This document shows positions 1-8,446 of a DNA stretch of 15,770 bases, one piece after another. The DNA is taken from positions 1 to 15,770 of the forward strand of contig CAZRSF010000106.1 in assembly GCA_964602655.1 (NCBI GenBank), read 5' to 3'. Both the position numbers and the translations under genes were made by a program. The notes beneath the pieces are model-generated. The model was not told where the DNA came from and did no database searches. It was given only the letters and a program-made list of their open reading frames with translations. The stretch's first letter is position 1; each line of letters begins with the position of its first letter. The DNA is from Moduliflexus sp964602655. Lineage in GTDB: Bacteria > Moduliflexota > Moduliflexia > Moduliflexales > Moduliflexaceae.

Positions 1-16
1 CGACACCCACCCCTTG

Positions 17-63
17 CCCCTCCCAGGAGGGGAATTGTCGGCGACGCTGCGTAACCTCATTAA
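17..63. repeat. Dispersed intergenic repeat, left copy
   Basis: This non-coding stretch opens with a perfect 7-bp palindrome (CCCCTCC, CA, GGAGGGG at 17-32). It continues as GAATTG and ends in CTGCGTAAC followed by a TCA-TTAA tail. The same series of blocks recurs in inverted orientation at 15581-15620, with about three quarters of positions matching. Both copies lie outside genes. I see no ORF, tRNA or clear promoter in 1-126. A GGAGGAGG at 87-94 is too far (over 30 bases) from the first ATG to be its ribosome binding site. Confidence 0.6.
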
Positions 64-126
64 ATAAGAAACCGGTGAATCTGTTGGGAGGAGGACTTCC
101 GGCAGCATTCTCGCGGCGAAAAACTC

Positions 127-360
127 ATGAAAACATTACAAATTCTTGGAACAGGCTGTCCGAAATGCAAAAAACTCGCTGAAAATACCGAAGCCGCCGC
201 CAAAGCCCTCGGCATGGAATATCAGCTTGTCAAAGTGACTGACATCAATCAGATTATGAGTTTCGGCGTGGCGTTCACGCCAGGATTAGCGGTGGATGGC
301 GTGGTTAAAGTCGCTGGCAAAGTGCCGAGCGTGGACGAAATCAAAACGCTGTTAACGTAA
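127..360 (+). CDS. Small thioredoxin-like redox-active disulfide protein
   Basis: This is a 77-residue thioredoxin-fold protein of the small redox-active disulfide protein type (TM0996/MTH895-like). The active-site motif C11-P-K-C14 follows the first beta strand (KTLQILGTG). A cis-Pro-like 'FTPGLAVDG' lies at about residues 51-59, where thioredoxins carry their substrate-facing cis-proline. It has no signal peptide, so it is cytosolic. The length is normal for the family. The ATG at 127 is the only possible start, because an in-frame stop lies at 76-78, but it has no close Shine-Dalgarno sequence. The ferredoxin gene starts 14 bases after its stop, and an ACR3 arsenite permease lies further downstream, so the three probably form one redox/metalloid operon. 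Proteins of this type often neighbour arsenic or permease genes. A role as a thiol reductant there is inference. Confidence 0.88.
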   Translation: MKTLQILGTGCPKCKKLAENTEAAAKALGMEYQLVKVTDINQIMSFGVAFTPGLAVDGVVKVAGKVPSVDEIKTLLT

Positions 361-374
361 CGGAGGCGAGTGAG

Positions 375-647
375 ATGGCCGGACAACTTCAGCGGGAACA
401 GATTCCCTGGTATCCGACAATTCATGCGGAACAATGCACAGGTTGCGGCAAATGCGTAGAATTCTGCCAGCACGGCGTCTATCAGAAACAGAATGCGACA
501 TTCCTGGTCGTTAATCCGTATGGCTGCATGGTGGGCTGTTCGGAATGCACGAAAATTTGTCCGGCCAATGCGATTGAATTCCCAAATCAAGAGGAATTTC
601 TTGTATTGTTGAAAACTTTACGTAAACAGGCTAAAGCGGGTATATGA
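375..647 (+). CDS. Small 2[4Fe-4S] ferredoxin-type protein
   Basis: This 90-residue protein consists almost entirely of two iron-sulfur cluster motifs. Cluster I is C21-x2-C24-x2-C27-x3-C31. Cluster II is C51-x3-C55-x2-C58-x3-C62-P, with one extra residue between its first two cysteines. That variant is common in bacterial dicluster ferredoxins (the CxxGCxxCxxxCP form). It should act as a soluble cytosolic electron carrier. GGAGG at 362-366, eight bases before the ATG, fixes the start. It sits 14 bases after the thioredoxin-like gene and upstream of ACR3, so co-transcription is likely. The inferred job is supplying electrons to a redox step linked to metalloid handling, but no partner reductase is in the window. 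The stop is followed within six bases by the flanking repeat of a mobile element. Confidence 0.9.
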   Translation: MAGQLQREQIPWYPTIHAEQCTGCGKCVEFCQHGVYQKQNATFLVVNPYGCMVGCSECTKICPANAIEFPNQEEFLVLLKTLRKQAKAGI

Positions 648-660
648 CAAAGAATAAAAT

Positions 661-784
661 GTATGTATTTACGTGCACCGGCGAACAGCCTTGTTCGCCG
701 CCCTCGTTGAGAGGATGGCATTCGTCGTTTTCTGAACGCCATGTCACGGCGGACAAGGCTGTCCGCCGCTACGTAAATAGGTAC
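661..784. mobile_element. MITE-like non-autonomous element upstream of acr3
   Basis: This is a 124-bp non-coding element. Its left end reads GTATGTATTTAC (661-672) and its right end reads GTACCTATTTAC on the minus strand (773-784). These nearly match the ends of the element at 5954-6099. It is flanked by AATAAAAT (653-660) and GATAAAAT (785-792), an 8-bp direct repeat with one mismatch. Inside are two hairpins with 9-bp stems: CGGCGAACA/TGTTCGCCG at 679-700 and CGGCGGACA/TGTCCGCCG at 747-768. A weaker palindromic centre (TGGC...GCCA) separates them. No ORF is present. The terminal inverted repeats plus target-site-like duplication indicate mobilisation in trans. The GTA ends and 8-bp duplication resemble IS66-type elements, which is inference. 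Confidence 0.72.
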
Positions 785-811
785 GATAAAATTTAACAAG
801 GAGCGTGAAGC

Positions 812-1893
<1,082 letters not shown>

Positions 1894-1897
<4 letters not shown>

Positions 1898-2658
1898 TTC
1901 CAGCGATTCTTTCGAATGTGACAGTGATTTTGTATGAGCCCAAAGACCCGATCAACATCGGCACGACGCTACGGGCGATGAAAAATATGGGGCTGTTTCA
2001 ACTACGGGTAATCGAGCCTGCCGCCGACGATCTCTGGCGCATCAGCGTGGCGGCGCCGCGATCCGAACAGGAGATTCAGGCGATTCAACGCTTTCCCTCA
2101 ATTGAAGAGGCGTTGCGCGACATTTCCTATACGGTCGGATTGACGGCCAGAATGCGGAAAGCGAATTATACGGTCATGCCGCCGCGCGAAGCGTGTCCGG
2201 TACTGTTGGAACGAGCGGCGCAGGGCAAGATTGCGCTGTTGTTTGGCCGCGAAGATTCCGGCCTGCCGAATAGCGCGTTGACGCTCTGCGACGCCTATAT
2301 CACGATTCCGACAAACCCCGATTACAGTTCGTTGAATTTGGCGCAGGCGGTGCTGCTGATGACCTACGAATTATCGCTCGCCGCGCAAGAGCAGCCGTTC
2401 CAGATTCGCGCAGGCCGGCGCACGTTTCCACCGGCGGATCATGCGCAATTAGAAGGGATGTTTCAGCAGATCGAAACGGCGTTGTGGGGGATTGAATTTT
2501 TCAAAAGCCAGACCAGCCGGGGGATTATGCGTTCGATTCGGAATATCTTCAGCCGCACCACGCTGGACGAGCGCGAAGTGCAGGTGTTTCGCGGCATGTT
2601 CAATGAAATTATCCAATTCATCACGCGCAAAGGCATCGAGCCGGGCAAGAAACCATAG
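1894..2658 (+). CDS. trmJ: TrmJ/TrmH-type SPOUT RNA 2'-O-methyltransferase
   Basis: This 254-residue SpoU/TrmH-class (SPOUT) methyltransferase is closest to TrmJ, which 2'-O-methylates nucleotide 32 in the tRNA anticodon loop using S-adenosylmethionine. Three signature motifs are visible: 'PINIGTTLRAMKNMG' at 19-33; the knot segment 'LFGREDSGLP' at 116-125; and 'IPTNPDYSSLNLAQAV' at 138-153. The C-terminal tail 'MRSIRNIFSRTTLDEREVQVFRGM' region (about 212-235) matches the TrmJ-specific helical end. The start is the ATG at 1894, which shares ATGA with the acr3 stop and is preceded by AGGGG. The frame stays open further upstream only as a shadow of acr3. Tight coupling to an arsenite exporter is unusual. 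It ends 12 bases from the oppositely oriented TPR gene, with no obvious terminator between them. Confidence 0.9.
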
Positions 2659-2670
2659 AAGCGTCGGCGG

Positions 2671-3699
2671 TTATTTTTCTGACGTGTCTTCCAATCTGGC
2701 AAGCCGCTCGCGAGCTAATTGGCCGACGCGACTTGTCTCGCGATACTGGCTGACAATCAGCCGATACAATTCTTTGGCCTGCGCAATATCGTCTAATTCT
2801 TCGTAAGCAAAGCCCATTTTGATCTGCGTCATTCCGACATGCGCGGCGGCGGGGAATTTCTCGATGGCGAGTTGATAATATTTCAACGCTTCATCTGCGT
2901 CGCGCTGGCGTTGGCGATACACATCGCCTAACAGAACATAGGCGTCTTCGGCGTGCTGACCGGTCGGATATTTCTGGAGAAGTTCGACTATCGCGCGTTT
3001 GCCGTGTTCGAATGTTCCGAAACGAAGCTCATACGCTGCCGCGTCGTATTTCGTCTGAATTTCTTCGCGCGCCGCTTTGACTTCAGGCGATTCTTGTTTC
3101 TCTTGTTGAGCAAATGTTTCGATCTCCGGCTGCCGTTTTTCTGACAGCAGCGTATAGCCGACCGCCGCCGCCAGAAGCGCTCCTGCGATGGACGCAAAGA
3201 TCACGTCGTTGGCATGACGGCGAAGAAACGACTCTTGCCGTTTGGGAAGCGATTTTTTCTGAATGTTTGATGGTGTGCGGGAGGTCGGCGGTTTTTGCGT
3301 GGCAAGAAAATCCAGCAATTCCGAACGGGACGCATCTTGCCTTTTCGAAGACGGCGGCGTTGATGTTTCCACCACGTCCGGTTGTTCGACTTCGAACGAT
3401 AATATCGGGAGTTGCGGAGTTTGACGTTTTTGTAATTCCTGCTCGATGAACGGCAGATTCTTCTGAAGCAGTTTGATCCATTCTGCCGCGCGTTGCTCCA
3501 ATAATCTGGTCAACACCCGTTCTTCGAAAAGACTGGCTTTTCCTTCAGCAATGCGCTGTCTCAGACTCTGAAGACGGACAGCGCGCTCATCGAGCGGTAA
3601 GGGAAGTATCTCGTCAATAGCCGCGATGACGCGAGGATTTTTCGCAAGTTTCAGGTCAAAATCAGAGATTTTGTCTATATTGATTTTGATCTGTTTCAT
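2671..3699 (-). CDS. Membrane-anchored TPR protein with FlgM-like N-terminus
   Basis: This is a 342-residue protein in three parts. Residues 1-90 are helical and charged. Residues 27-68 (DEILPLPLDERAVRL, then QRIAEGKASL and a helical tail) resemble the C-terminal anti-sigma region of FlgM-type proteins (two short helices separated by 'IAEG'). That is a pattern match only. Residues about 105-160 are Pro/Ser/Lys-rich linker. One transmembrane segment spans about 166-186, with basic residues before it, giving a cytosolic N-terminus. Residues about 215-330 hold about three tetratricopeptide-like repeats, as in TolA-binding/YbgF-type proteins, on the outside. The only ATG lacks a normal Shine-Dalgarno sequence: a hairpin and U-rich tract lie directly upstream. 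The SPFH gene precedes it by 32 bases. The function is unknown; envelope organisation or regulated sigma sequestration are possibilities. Confidence 0.8.
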   Translation of the reverse strand: MKQIKINIDKISDFDLKLAKNPRVIAAIDEILPLPLDERAVRLQSLRQRIAEGKASLFEERVLTRLLEQRAAEWIKLLQKNLPFIEQELQKRQTPQLPILSFEVEQPDVVETSTPPSSKRQDASRSELLDFLATQKPPTSRTPSNIQKKSLPKRQESFLRRHANDVIFASIAGALLAAAVGYTLLSEKRQPEIETFAQQEKQESPEVKAAREEIQTKYDAAAYELRFGTFEHGKRAIVELLQKYPTGQHAEDAYVLLGDVYRQRQRDADEALKYYQLAIEKFPAAAHVGMTQIKMGFAYEELDDIAQAKELYRLIVSQYRETSRVGQLARERLARLEDTSEK

Positions 3700-3700
3700 A

Positions 3701-3736
3701 GAAAAAAAGAAAACCTGACAGGAATATCCTGTCAGG
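3701..3736 (-). terminator. Intrinsic terminator after the SPFH gene
   Basis: A perfect 9-bp inverted repeat (CCTGACAGG at 3714-3722, CCTGTCAGG at 3728-3736, 5-base loop) is followed on the minus strand by TTTTCTTTTTTTC. The SPFH stop codon lies inside the stem (3732-3734), and the U tract runs to within one base of the next gene's ATG at 3699. It could work as an attenuator for the TPR gene as well as a terminator. Confidence 0.85.
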
Positions 3737-4934
3737 ATTGTTTCGTTTTCACTTGAATTTCCTGGGCATGCTTCATGATCACATCAAAATACAAATGCTT
3801 GTTGCTGCCGACGATTTTTTCGATTTCGGCGATAAACGGTTGGCGAAGCATCGCCTTTCCTTCCAAGCGTTTCAAAGCGGCCAAGGCTTCATCCGGGATG
3901 CCTTCGCGCCGGATTTTCAGCAGAGAATCGGGCGTCAACTTATAACCGCGTTGTGTAAACGGTTTCTCTTCGGCTTCAACCGGAACGGCAGCGATGATTT
4001 CCGTTTTATCCTCAACGAGTTCGATGGCTTTTGCGCTCGGCTTTTTCTGGCCTTCTCCCGGATTATGATACGCATCCATTCCGGCAGCCATGCTGATACC
4101 CTGTTGGAAAAAATCTCCGCCAATGCCGCCGCCGCCAGCAGACGCCATCGGGAACGGCATAAACACTTTGGTGGCCTGCCCGTCGGCAATTTTCGCCAAC
4201 GCCTCAAGATACTTGATTTTCAAAAGGTCTTCCGTCGGTCTGCCATCGTGAATGGCTTTATAGACGCGGGAGATGCGTTCCGCCTCGCCTTCCGCTTCGA
4301 GCATCGCCGCCTCTTTCTTGCCTTCTGCGGCGGTAATCGCCGCTTTCTTCGTCAATTCCGCTTCTGAAACTTTCCGCATCGCTTCCGCATAACTTGTCGG
4401 TGGCGTGACAGACTGCAATTCGATCCGGTGAATCGAGACGCCCCAATTGACGCTGGAATTCGACACATCAGACTGTAATTTTTTATTGATGCTTTCGCGT
4501 CCGCTCAGAAGTTGTTCTAAATTGGTATTTCCGATGACATCGCGCAAGACTGTGCGAATTAACTGGTTGACCGCGACAATGACATTATCAATACCGTAAA
4601 TGGCGCGTTCCGGATTATCAATCTTATAATACGCGATACTGTCCACTTCCAATTGAACTTTATCGGCCGTAATGACGATCTGGGCGGGCAAATCTACCGC
4701 GCGTTCCCGCTGATCGATAAAATCCACTTCGCCTGTCGTTTCTTTGAATTTTCGTTTTTCTTCGATAAACGGCCACATAAAATTCCAGCCCGGCCCTAAG
4801 ACTCGATTATATTTGCCGAACCGTTCGATAATGACCGCCTGCTGTTCTTTGACCGTAAAAATCGGCGTATGCAGAATCAAATACACCAGGATGCCGATAA
4901 AGATGATCGCAATGATAATTCCCACGATAATCAT
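3732..4934 (-). CDS. SPFH/stomatin-like membrane protein with C-terminal extension
   Basis: This 400-residue protein belongs to the SPFH (stomatin/prohibitin/flotillin/HflK-C) superfamily, whose members form cage-like oligomers on the membrane and often partner with proteases. Residues 1-22 are a single N-terminal transmembrane helix. The SPFH domain follows, starting 'EQQAVIIERFGKYNRVLGPG' (30-49). It includes 'IRTVLRDVIGNTNLEQLLSGRE' and the stomatin-typical 'GVSIHRIELQSVTPP'. An Ala/Glu-rich coiled coil (about 185-230) then ends in 'KYLEALAKIADGQATKVFMP'. Ordinary bacterial stomatins end soon after this. Here a Gly-rich linker and an extra charged helical domain (about 320-395) are added. 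AAGGAG seven bases before the ATG supports the start. No NfeD-type partner or protease is adjacent. A terminator hairpin overlaps its stop. Confidence 0.9.
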   Translation of the reverse strand: MIIVGIIIAIIFIGILVYLILHTPIFTVKEQQAVIIERFGKYNRVLGPGWNFMWPFIEEKRKFKETTGEVDFIDQRERAVDLPAQIVITADKVQLEVDSIAYYKIDNPERAIYGIDNVIVAVNQLIRTVLRDVIGNTNLEQLLSGRESINKKLQSDVSNSSVNWGVSIHRIELQSVTPPTSYAEAMRKVSEAELTKKAAITAAEGKKEAAMLEAEGEAERISRVYKAIHDGRPTEDLLKIKYLEALAKIADGQATKVFMPFPMASAGGGGIGGDFFQQGISMAAGMDAYHNPGEGQKKPSAKAIELVEDKTEIIAAVPVEAEEKPFTQRGYKLTPDSLLKIRREGIPDEALAALKRLEGKAMLRQPFIAEIEKIVGSNKHLYFDVIMKHAQEIQVKTKQS

Positions 4935-5017
4935 AGCACAACTCCTTCTATTGACGCGAAAGCCGCCGTCCGATGTTCATCTGACTGATGAGGTAATCCA
5001 ACTCCTGAATAGAACAT

Positions 5018-5046
5018 ACGTTAGCAGAGGTTTTCGGCGTGGTCAA
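5018..5046 (-). promoter_or_regulatory. Possible sigma70-type promoter for the SPFH gene
   Basis: On the minus strand TTGACC (5046-5041) is followed after 17 bases by TAACGT (5023-5018), about 85 bases before the SPFH ATG. The -35 is good (5 of 6) and the -10 is weak (3 of 6). It lies just beyond the proposed surE terminator, as expected for a separate transcription unit. Confidence 0.35.
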
Positions 5047-5047
5047 G

Positions 5048-5069
5048 AAAAAAATGCCGGTTTTCCCGG
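5048..5069 (-). terminator. Weak candidate terminator downstream of surE
   Basis: On the minus strand a short GC stem (CCGG, GAAAA loop, CCGG at 5057-5069) is followed by CA and seven T residues (5048-5054). It lies about 70 bases after the surE stop. The stem has only four pairs, so it is a modest candidate. Confidence 0.4.
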
Positions 5070-5138
5070 TTTTCTCCTCTCTCCGACAAATACATCGTGT
5101 ATCGGCTGAACACTCTCTGCCGGTTTCGGACGCATACG

Positions 5139-5933
5139 CTATTGCGACGAAACCCTATCGAGATTCCAGCCGCACAGCGTTTCTAACATCCGATAATCGG
5201 TCAAATCATACTGAAGCGGCGTCAACACGGCATATTTCTCTTTCAACAGGCGATAATCAACGTCAATCTCGGCGGCGTCCAGCACTTCGACCTGTTCGAG
5301 TTTCGGCCAATAATAGACGCGCTCGAACGGGTCTGTCCGTTCTTCATACACATCGAGCGAGAAAAAACGCGCCTGCTTTGCAATGCGAACGCCTTTGATA
5401 CTCGATGCGTCACATTCCGGCACGTTCAGATTCAGCAGCGTCCCGGCGGGAAGATCGCCGCGTTGCATCATTTCCTCACCAATCTTGACCGCAAGTTCTG
5501 CCGCAGGCGCGAAATCATGCTTTTTCGATTTGGTGGATAGAATATCCAATGAAACCGCCAGCGCCGGCAGGCCGAACATCGCCGCTTCTGTCGCTGCCGA
5601 GACTGTGCCGGAGTAGATGACATGATTGCCGGTATTCGCGCCGCGATTGATCCCGGAAATCACCAAATCCGGGCGCGTTTTCAGCAGCGCATTGACGGCT
5701 AATTTGACGCAATCGGCAGGCGTGCCGACCACAGCCGTGCCGGAAATTCGCGCTTCGACTTCGACCTGAAAGACCTTCAGCGGATCGGAGACGGTAATCG
5801 CATGACCGACCGCGCTGCGTTCCGTGCTCGGCGCAACCACATGCGCTTGATGCCCCGCGCGCAATAGCGCCTGATACATGGCGGCGATCCCATCGGCATA
5901 AATGCCGTCATCATTCGTCAATAAAATATTCAT
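5139..5933 (-). CDS. surE: 5'/3'-nucleotidase SurE
   Basis: This 264-residue SurE is a metal-dependent phosphatase of nucleoside 5'/3'-monophosphates, cytosolic and often linked to stationary-phase or stress survival. The family fingerprint is clear. The N-terminus is 'MNILLTNDDGI' with metal ligands D8 and D9. 'APSTERSAVGHAIT' carries the ligand serine at S40. 'SGINRGANTGNHVIYSGTVSAA' (93-114) carries N96. 'GTPADCVKLAV' (70-80) completes the core. The length is typical. The ATG at 5933 is fixed by the conserved N-terminus. The only Shine-Dalgarno-like sequence is AGGA, 11 bases upstream, and it lies in the flanking duplication of the MITE-like element inserted 20 bases before the start. surE is in no obvious operon with the DUF2298 gene upstream, because the element separates them. 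Confidence 0.95.
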   Translation of the reverse strand: MNILLTNDDGIYADGIAAMYQALLRAGHQAHVVAPSTERSAVGHAITVSDPLKVFQVEVEARISGTAVVGTPADCVKLAVNALLKTRPDLVISGINRGANTGNHVIYSGTVSAATEAAMFGLPALAVSLDILSTKSKKHDFAPAAELAVKIGEEMMQRGDLPAGTLLNLNVPECDASSIKGVRIAKQARFFSLDVYEERTDPFERVYYWPKLEQVEVLDAAEIDVDYRLLKEKYAVLTPLQYDLTDYRMLETLCGWNLDRVSSQ

Positions 5934-5953
5934 AGCACACAGTTTCCTGAAAT

Positions 5954-6099
5954 GTAACTATTTACCAGACAGGAGTGCAAAAGCGACCTGAGCAAAGCGA
6001 AGTTGAACTTTTGCACCGACGCCGTCCCCGCATTTGCAAAAGCTCAACCCGCTTCGCGGGGTCGCTTTTGCACTCCTATCATGTATAGTAAACAGTTAC
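5954..6099. mobile_element. MITE-like element with 8-bp target duplication upstream of surE
   Basis: This is a 146-bp non-coding element with 12-bp terminal inverted repeats (GTAACTATTTAC at 5954-5965; GTAACTGTTTAC on the minus strand at 6088-6099; 11 of 12 match). It is flanked by perfect 8-bp direct repeats CCTGAAAT (5946-5953 and 6100-6107). Inverted similarity continues inside: both ends carry GGAGTGCAAAAGCGACC about 18-25 bases in (from about 5972; to about 6077). Each half can also fold on its own, as GTGCAAAAG/CTTTTGCAC at 5975-5983/6008-6016 and as TTGCAAAAG/CTTTTGCAC at 6034-6042/6065-6073. A CCCGC-TTC-GCGGG hairpin sits at 6048-6060. No ORF is present. The ends match those of the element at 661-784. 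GTAA ends with an 8-bp duplication fit IS66-family behaviour, which is inference. Confidence 0.85.
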
Positions 6100-6148
6100 C
6101 CTGAAATAATATATGCCGTTCCCTGCGCCTGTCGAAACATGAACAGCC

Positions 6149-8365
6149 CTATTTGTCAATCGAATCGTCTGGCGTGACCTCGTAAATCGTAATCAATGGG
6201 TTCTGATACACAATCGAAAAATGGGCGGCAAAGGCGTCTAAGCCTGCATTGAGATACGTCTCCCGTTCTAATGTGCCGACATAGACGTAGTTCACCCGAT
6301 ATTTCAGCAGCAGCGGCATGATGTCGGATTTATTGGTCGTCTCGTACATCTGTCGAATATCTTCCGTGCGTTCCGTGACCGCTTGCCACGTTGGGTCGCG
6401 CCAGAGCGCTTCATGATTCCCCCAGCCTAACACGGTCGTTCGGCCTGTCGTGGCCGCCACCCGGCCAAAAAACGAATACGGCTTGCCCGTTGCCTCAAGG
6501 ATCACGGCGTTTCGATCAACATGCTGCTGAATCCACATCAGCGCTTCATACTCTTGCGGATAATTGTAGGCGATGTAGCTGATGCCGTTCAACGTGGGAA
6601 CATAAAAGACGCCCCCCTGTTTTTCTCCGCGAAAATGATTGGTTTTTTCGTATGTGGCGCACACGGGGTAAATCAGGCAGACACCGCATAACGACGCAAA
6701 TCCGACGCGCCATCCGAGCCGAATCCATTGCGGCAGTTTCCTCAGCATCGGCTGTGTTCGCGCAATGACGACCGGTGTGCCGAGCGCTAACAAAATCCAG
6801 GCATGATAGGTAAATTTGAAAATCGTATTCTGGCGTTCTAACGGATGCCCGTAAAAATCTTGAATATAAAACATCTCGCATCCGGCCAGGATGGCAAATG
6901 CGAGGCAGATCAGCAGTAACGGCAGATGTTCGCGAGTGTTGTTAAGAAGGTCGCGCTGCCAGAGAACGAAAAATATCACGCTGAGCGCGGCGGTCAGCAA
7001 AAGCACTCGTTCCGACACGCCAAGCCACCAGAATGTTCCGATCAGAAGAACGCAGTTGACGGCGATCAACGTCACGTCTTTCGAAGTCATCTGTCGGAGC
7101 GGCAGACGTTCCCAGAGCGTGGCAAGCGCCATCGGCAGCAGTCCGGCGAGGAAGATGGCGTAAATCATCAGGAAATCGAGGATGCCGGTGCGCTGCGCCG
7201 CAGCCACGACACGTAAAGCTTTCACGGTGATCTGCGGCGTGAAATGCTGATAAAACGGCCAGAACGCAACCCGGCTGATGACGATGACGCCGACCGCAAT
7301 TCCGGCGCTGAGCAATAACTGCGCCAGCAATGCGCGGCGCGCAAGTTGCCGCGACGCACGGACGGCTGCGAATGCGCAGCACGCCGTAAGAATGGCGGCA
7401 GGCGGATAATCCCAGGTATTGATAAACGCCGCGCTTCCGAATGCCAAGCCGACGAACAGAAAGAGCGGGAGGTGAGAACGCAGCGAATCGTTTTGAGCGG
7501 CGTGATCCATCCAGGCCGACAGCAAGGCGATGAGCAGCACCAAAAACGGAATCGCCATGAAATGCGCGTGCAAATCTCCCAATAAAAAGCTGAAATACGG
7601 GAATTCGTTAATGGTGTCCGGGATGATACGCGAACTGCGCCACCAGTCGAACGGAAACACGTGACTGCGCTGAATAATTTGAATCAGGCCATCCGCATTC
7701 GCCGCAACGATGAGGAGAAACGAGGACAACAGGCTATATGTCACGCGCCGCGTCCAGTGATACACCAGCCCGAAACTCCCTGCCGCCGCTAACGCCATAA
7801 TTGTGGCAAGCGCCAAATTGAAGCCAATCGGGGCGATCACTCCGGTGGCTTTCATAACGGTCGCCCAGATGACATAGCCGAAATAGTAATAATTAACGAA
7901 TTCGCCTGCAAACCAGGAATCGTTGGGCGGAAAACCCTCGGTCTGCAACATGGCGTTCAATAGCATGAAATCCGGTTCTTTCTCTGCGCCGGTAATATCG
8001 GGGTTATACATCCTGATGATGACAGCGGCGAAAAAGACGAGCGCGAAGATCGCTTCGCAGAGGCAAAACAGAGGAACGCGCGTTTTCAATGTCTGCCAGA
8101 TTGCGCGGCGATACAGGACGAGCAGGACGCAATTCAACACGCCGAACGCGGCAAGCACAAGAAACACTGTTGGCGTGGCATACGGCGCAACGTCGAGGCT
8201 GCCGAGCAGCCATATTGCGTAGGTGACGCACAGGAGGCCGAACGTCTTCGAGAGCGCAAAGCCGCGATCAGGAAATTGGCGAAACAACGCAAAGGTCAGA
8301 GGAAAACTTCCCCAACCCAGGAGAAATAAGAAGAGAAACCAGATCATCATAATGGCAATTGACAT
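6149..8365 (-). CDS. Large DUF2298-type polytopic membrane protein
   Basis: This 738-residue membrane protein has roughly a dozen or more hydrophobic segments and a soluble C-terminal region of about 130 residues. The conserved block 'EPDFMLLNAMLQTEGFPPND' followed by 'NYYYFGY' (about 130-164) is the hallmark of DUF2298, the 'Chlor_Arch_YYY' family of uncharacterised membrane proteins found in chloroflexi, archaea and other lineages. The overall layout, with an acidic loop after early helices, many helices and a soluble end, resembles GT-C fold lipid-linked sugar transferases. That activity is inference. The C-terminal part contains 'VLGWGNHEALWR'. I chose the ATG at 8365 over 8431 because the longer start lies inside the terminator hairpin of the upstream gene and adds 22 polar residues before the first membrane helix. 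Neither start has a good Shine-Dalgarno sequence. Confidence 0.82.
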   Translation of the reverse strand: MSIAIMMIWFLFLFLLGWGSFPLTFALFRQFPDRGFALSKTFGLLCVTYAIWLLGSLDVAPYATPTVFLVLAAFGVLNCVLLVLYRRAIWQTLKTRVPLFCLCEAIFALVFFAAVIIRMYNPDITGAEKEPDFMLLNAMLQTEGFPPNDSWFAGEFVNYYYFGYVIWATVMKATGVIAPIGFNLALATIMALAAAGSFGLVYHWTRRVTYSLLSSFLLIVAANADGLIQIIQRSHVFPFDWWRSSRIIPDTINEFPYFSFLLGDLHAHFMAIPFLVLLIALLSAWMDHAAQNDSLRSHLPLFLFVGLAFGSAAFINTWDYPPAAILTACCAFAAVRASRQLARRALLAQLLLSAGIAVGVIVISRVAFWPFYQHFTPQITVKALRVVAAAQRTGILDFLMIYAIFLAGLLPMALATLWERLPLRQMTSKDVTLIAVNCVLLIGTFWWLGVSERVLLLTAALSVIFFVLWQRDLLNNTREHLPLLLICLAFAILAGCEMFYIQDFYGHPLERQNTIFKFTYHAWILLALGTPVVIARTQPMLRKLPQWIRLGWRVGFASLCGVCLIYPVCATYEKTNHFRGEKQGGVFYVPTLNGISYIAYNYPQEYEALMWIQQHVDRNAVILEATGKPYSFFGRVAATTGRTTVLGWGNHEALWRDPTWQAVTERTEDIRQMYETTNKSDIMPLLLKYRVNYVYVGTLERETYLNAGLDAFAAHFSIVYQNPLITIYEVTPDDSIDK

Positions 8366-8402
8366 CGTCAAGCGGCGGGTGTAAGAACTGCCTGAAACAC
8401 AA

Positions 8403-8432
8403 CATGCCCTGGAAAAATGATTCCAGGGCATG
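8403..8432 (-). terminator. Hairpin terminator after the lipoprotein gene
   Basis: A perfect 12-bp inverted repeat (CATGCCCTGGAA at 8403-8414, TTCCAGGGCATG at 8421-8432, 6-base loop) starts 14 bases after the lipoprotein stop. The following minus-strand sequence TTGTGTTTC is moderately T-rich. It separates this gene from the DUF2298 gene and argues against the longer DUF2298 start at 8431. Confidence 0.7.
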
Positions 8433-8446
8433 GCGTACGACAGGTG

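Noticed and set aside
5039..5398. Plus-strand open frames between the SPFH gene and surE
   Set aside because: They run antisense over surE, lack ribosome binding sites and show no protein family features.
8366..8431. Longer start for the DUF2298 protein
   Set aside because: The ATG at 8431 lies within the 12-bp terminator hairpin of the preceding gene, and the added residues are polar and unlike a membrane protein start.
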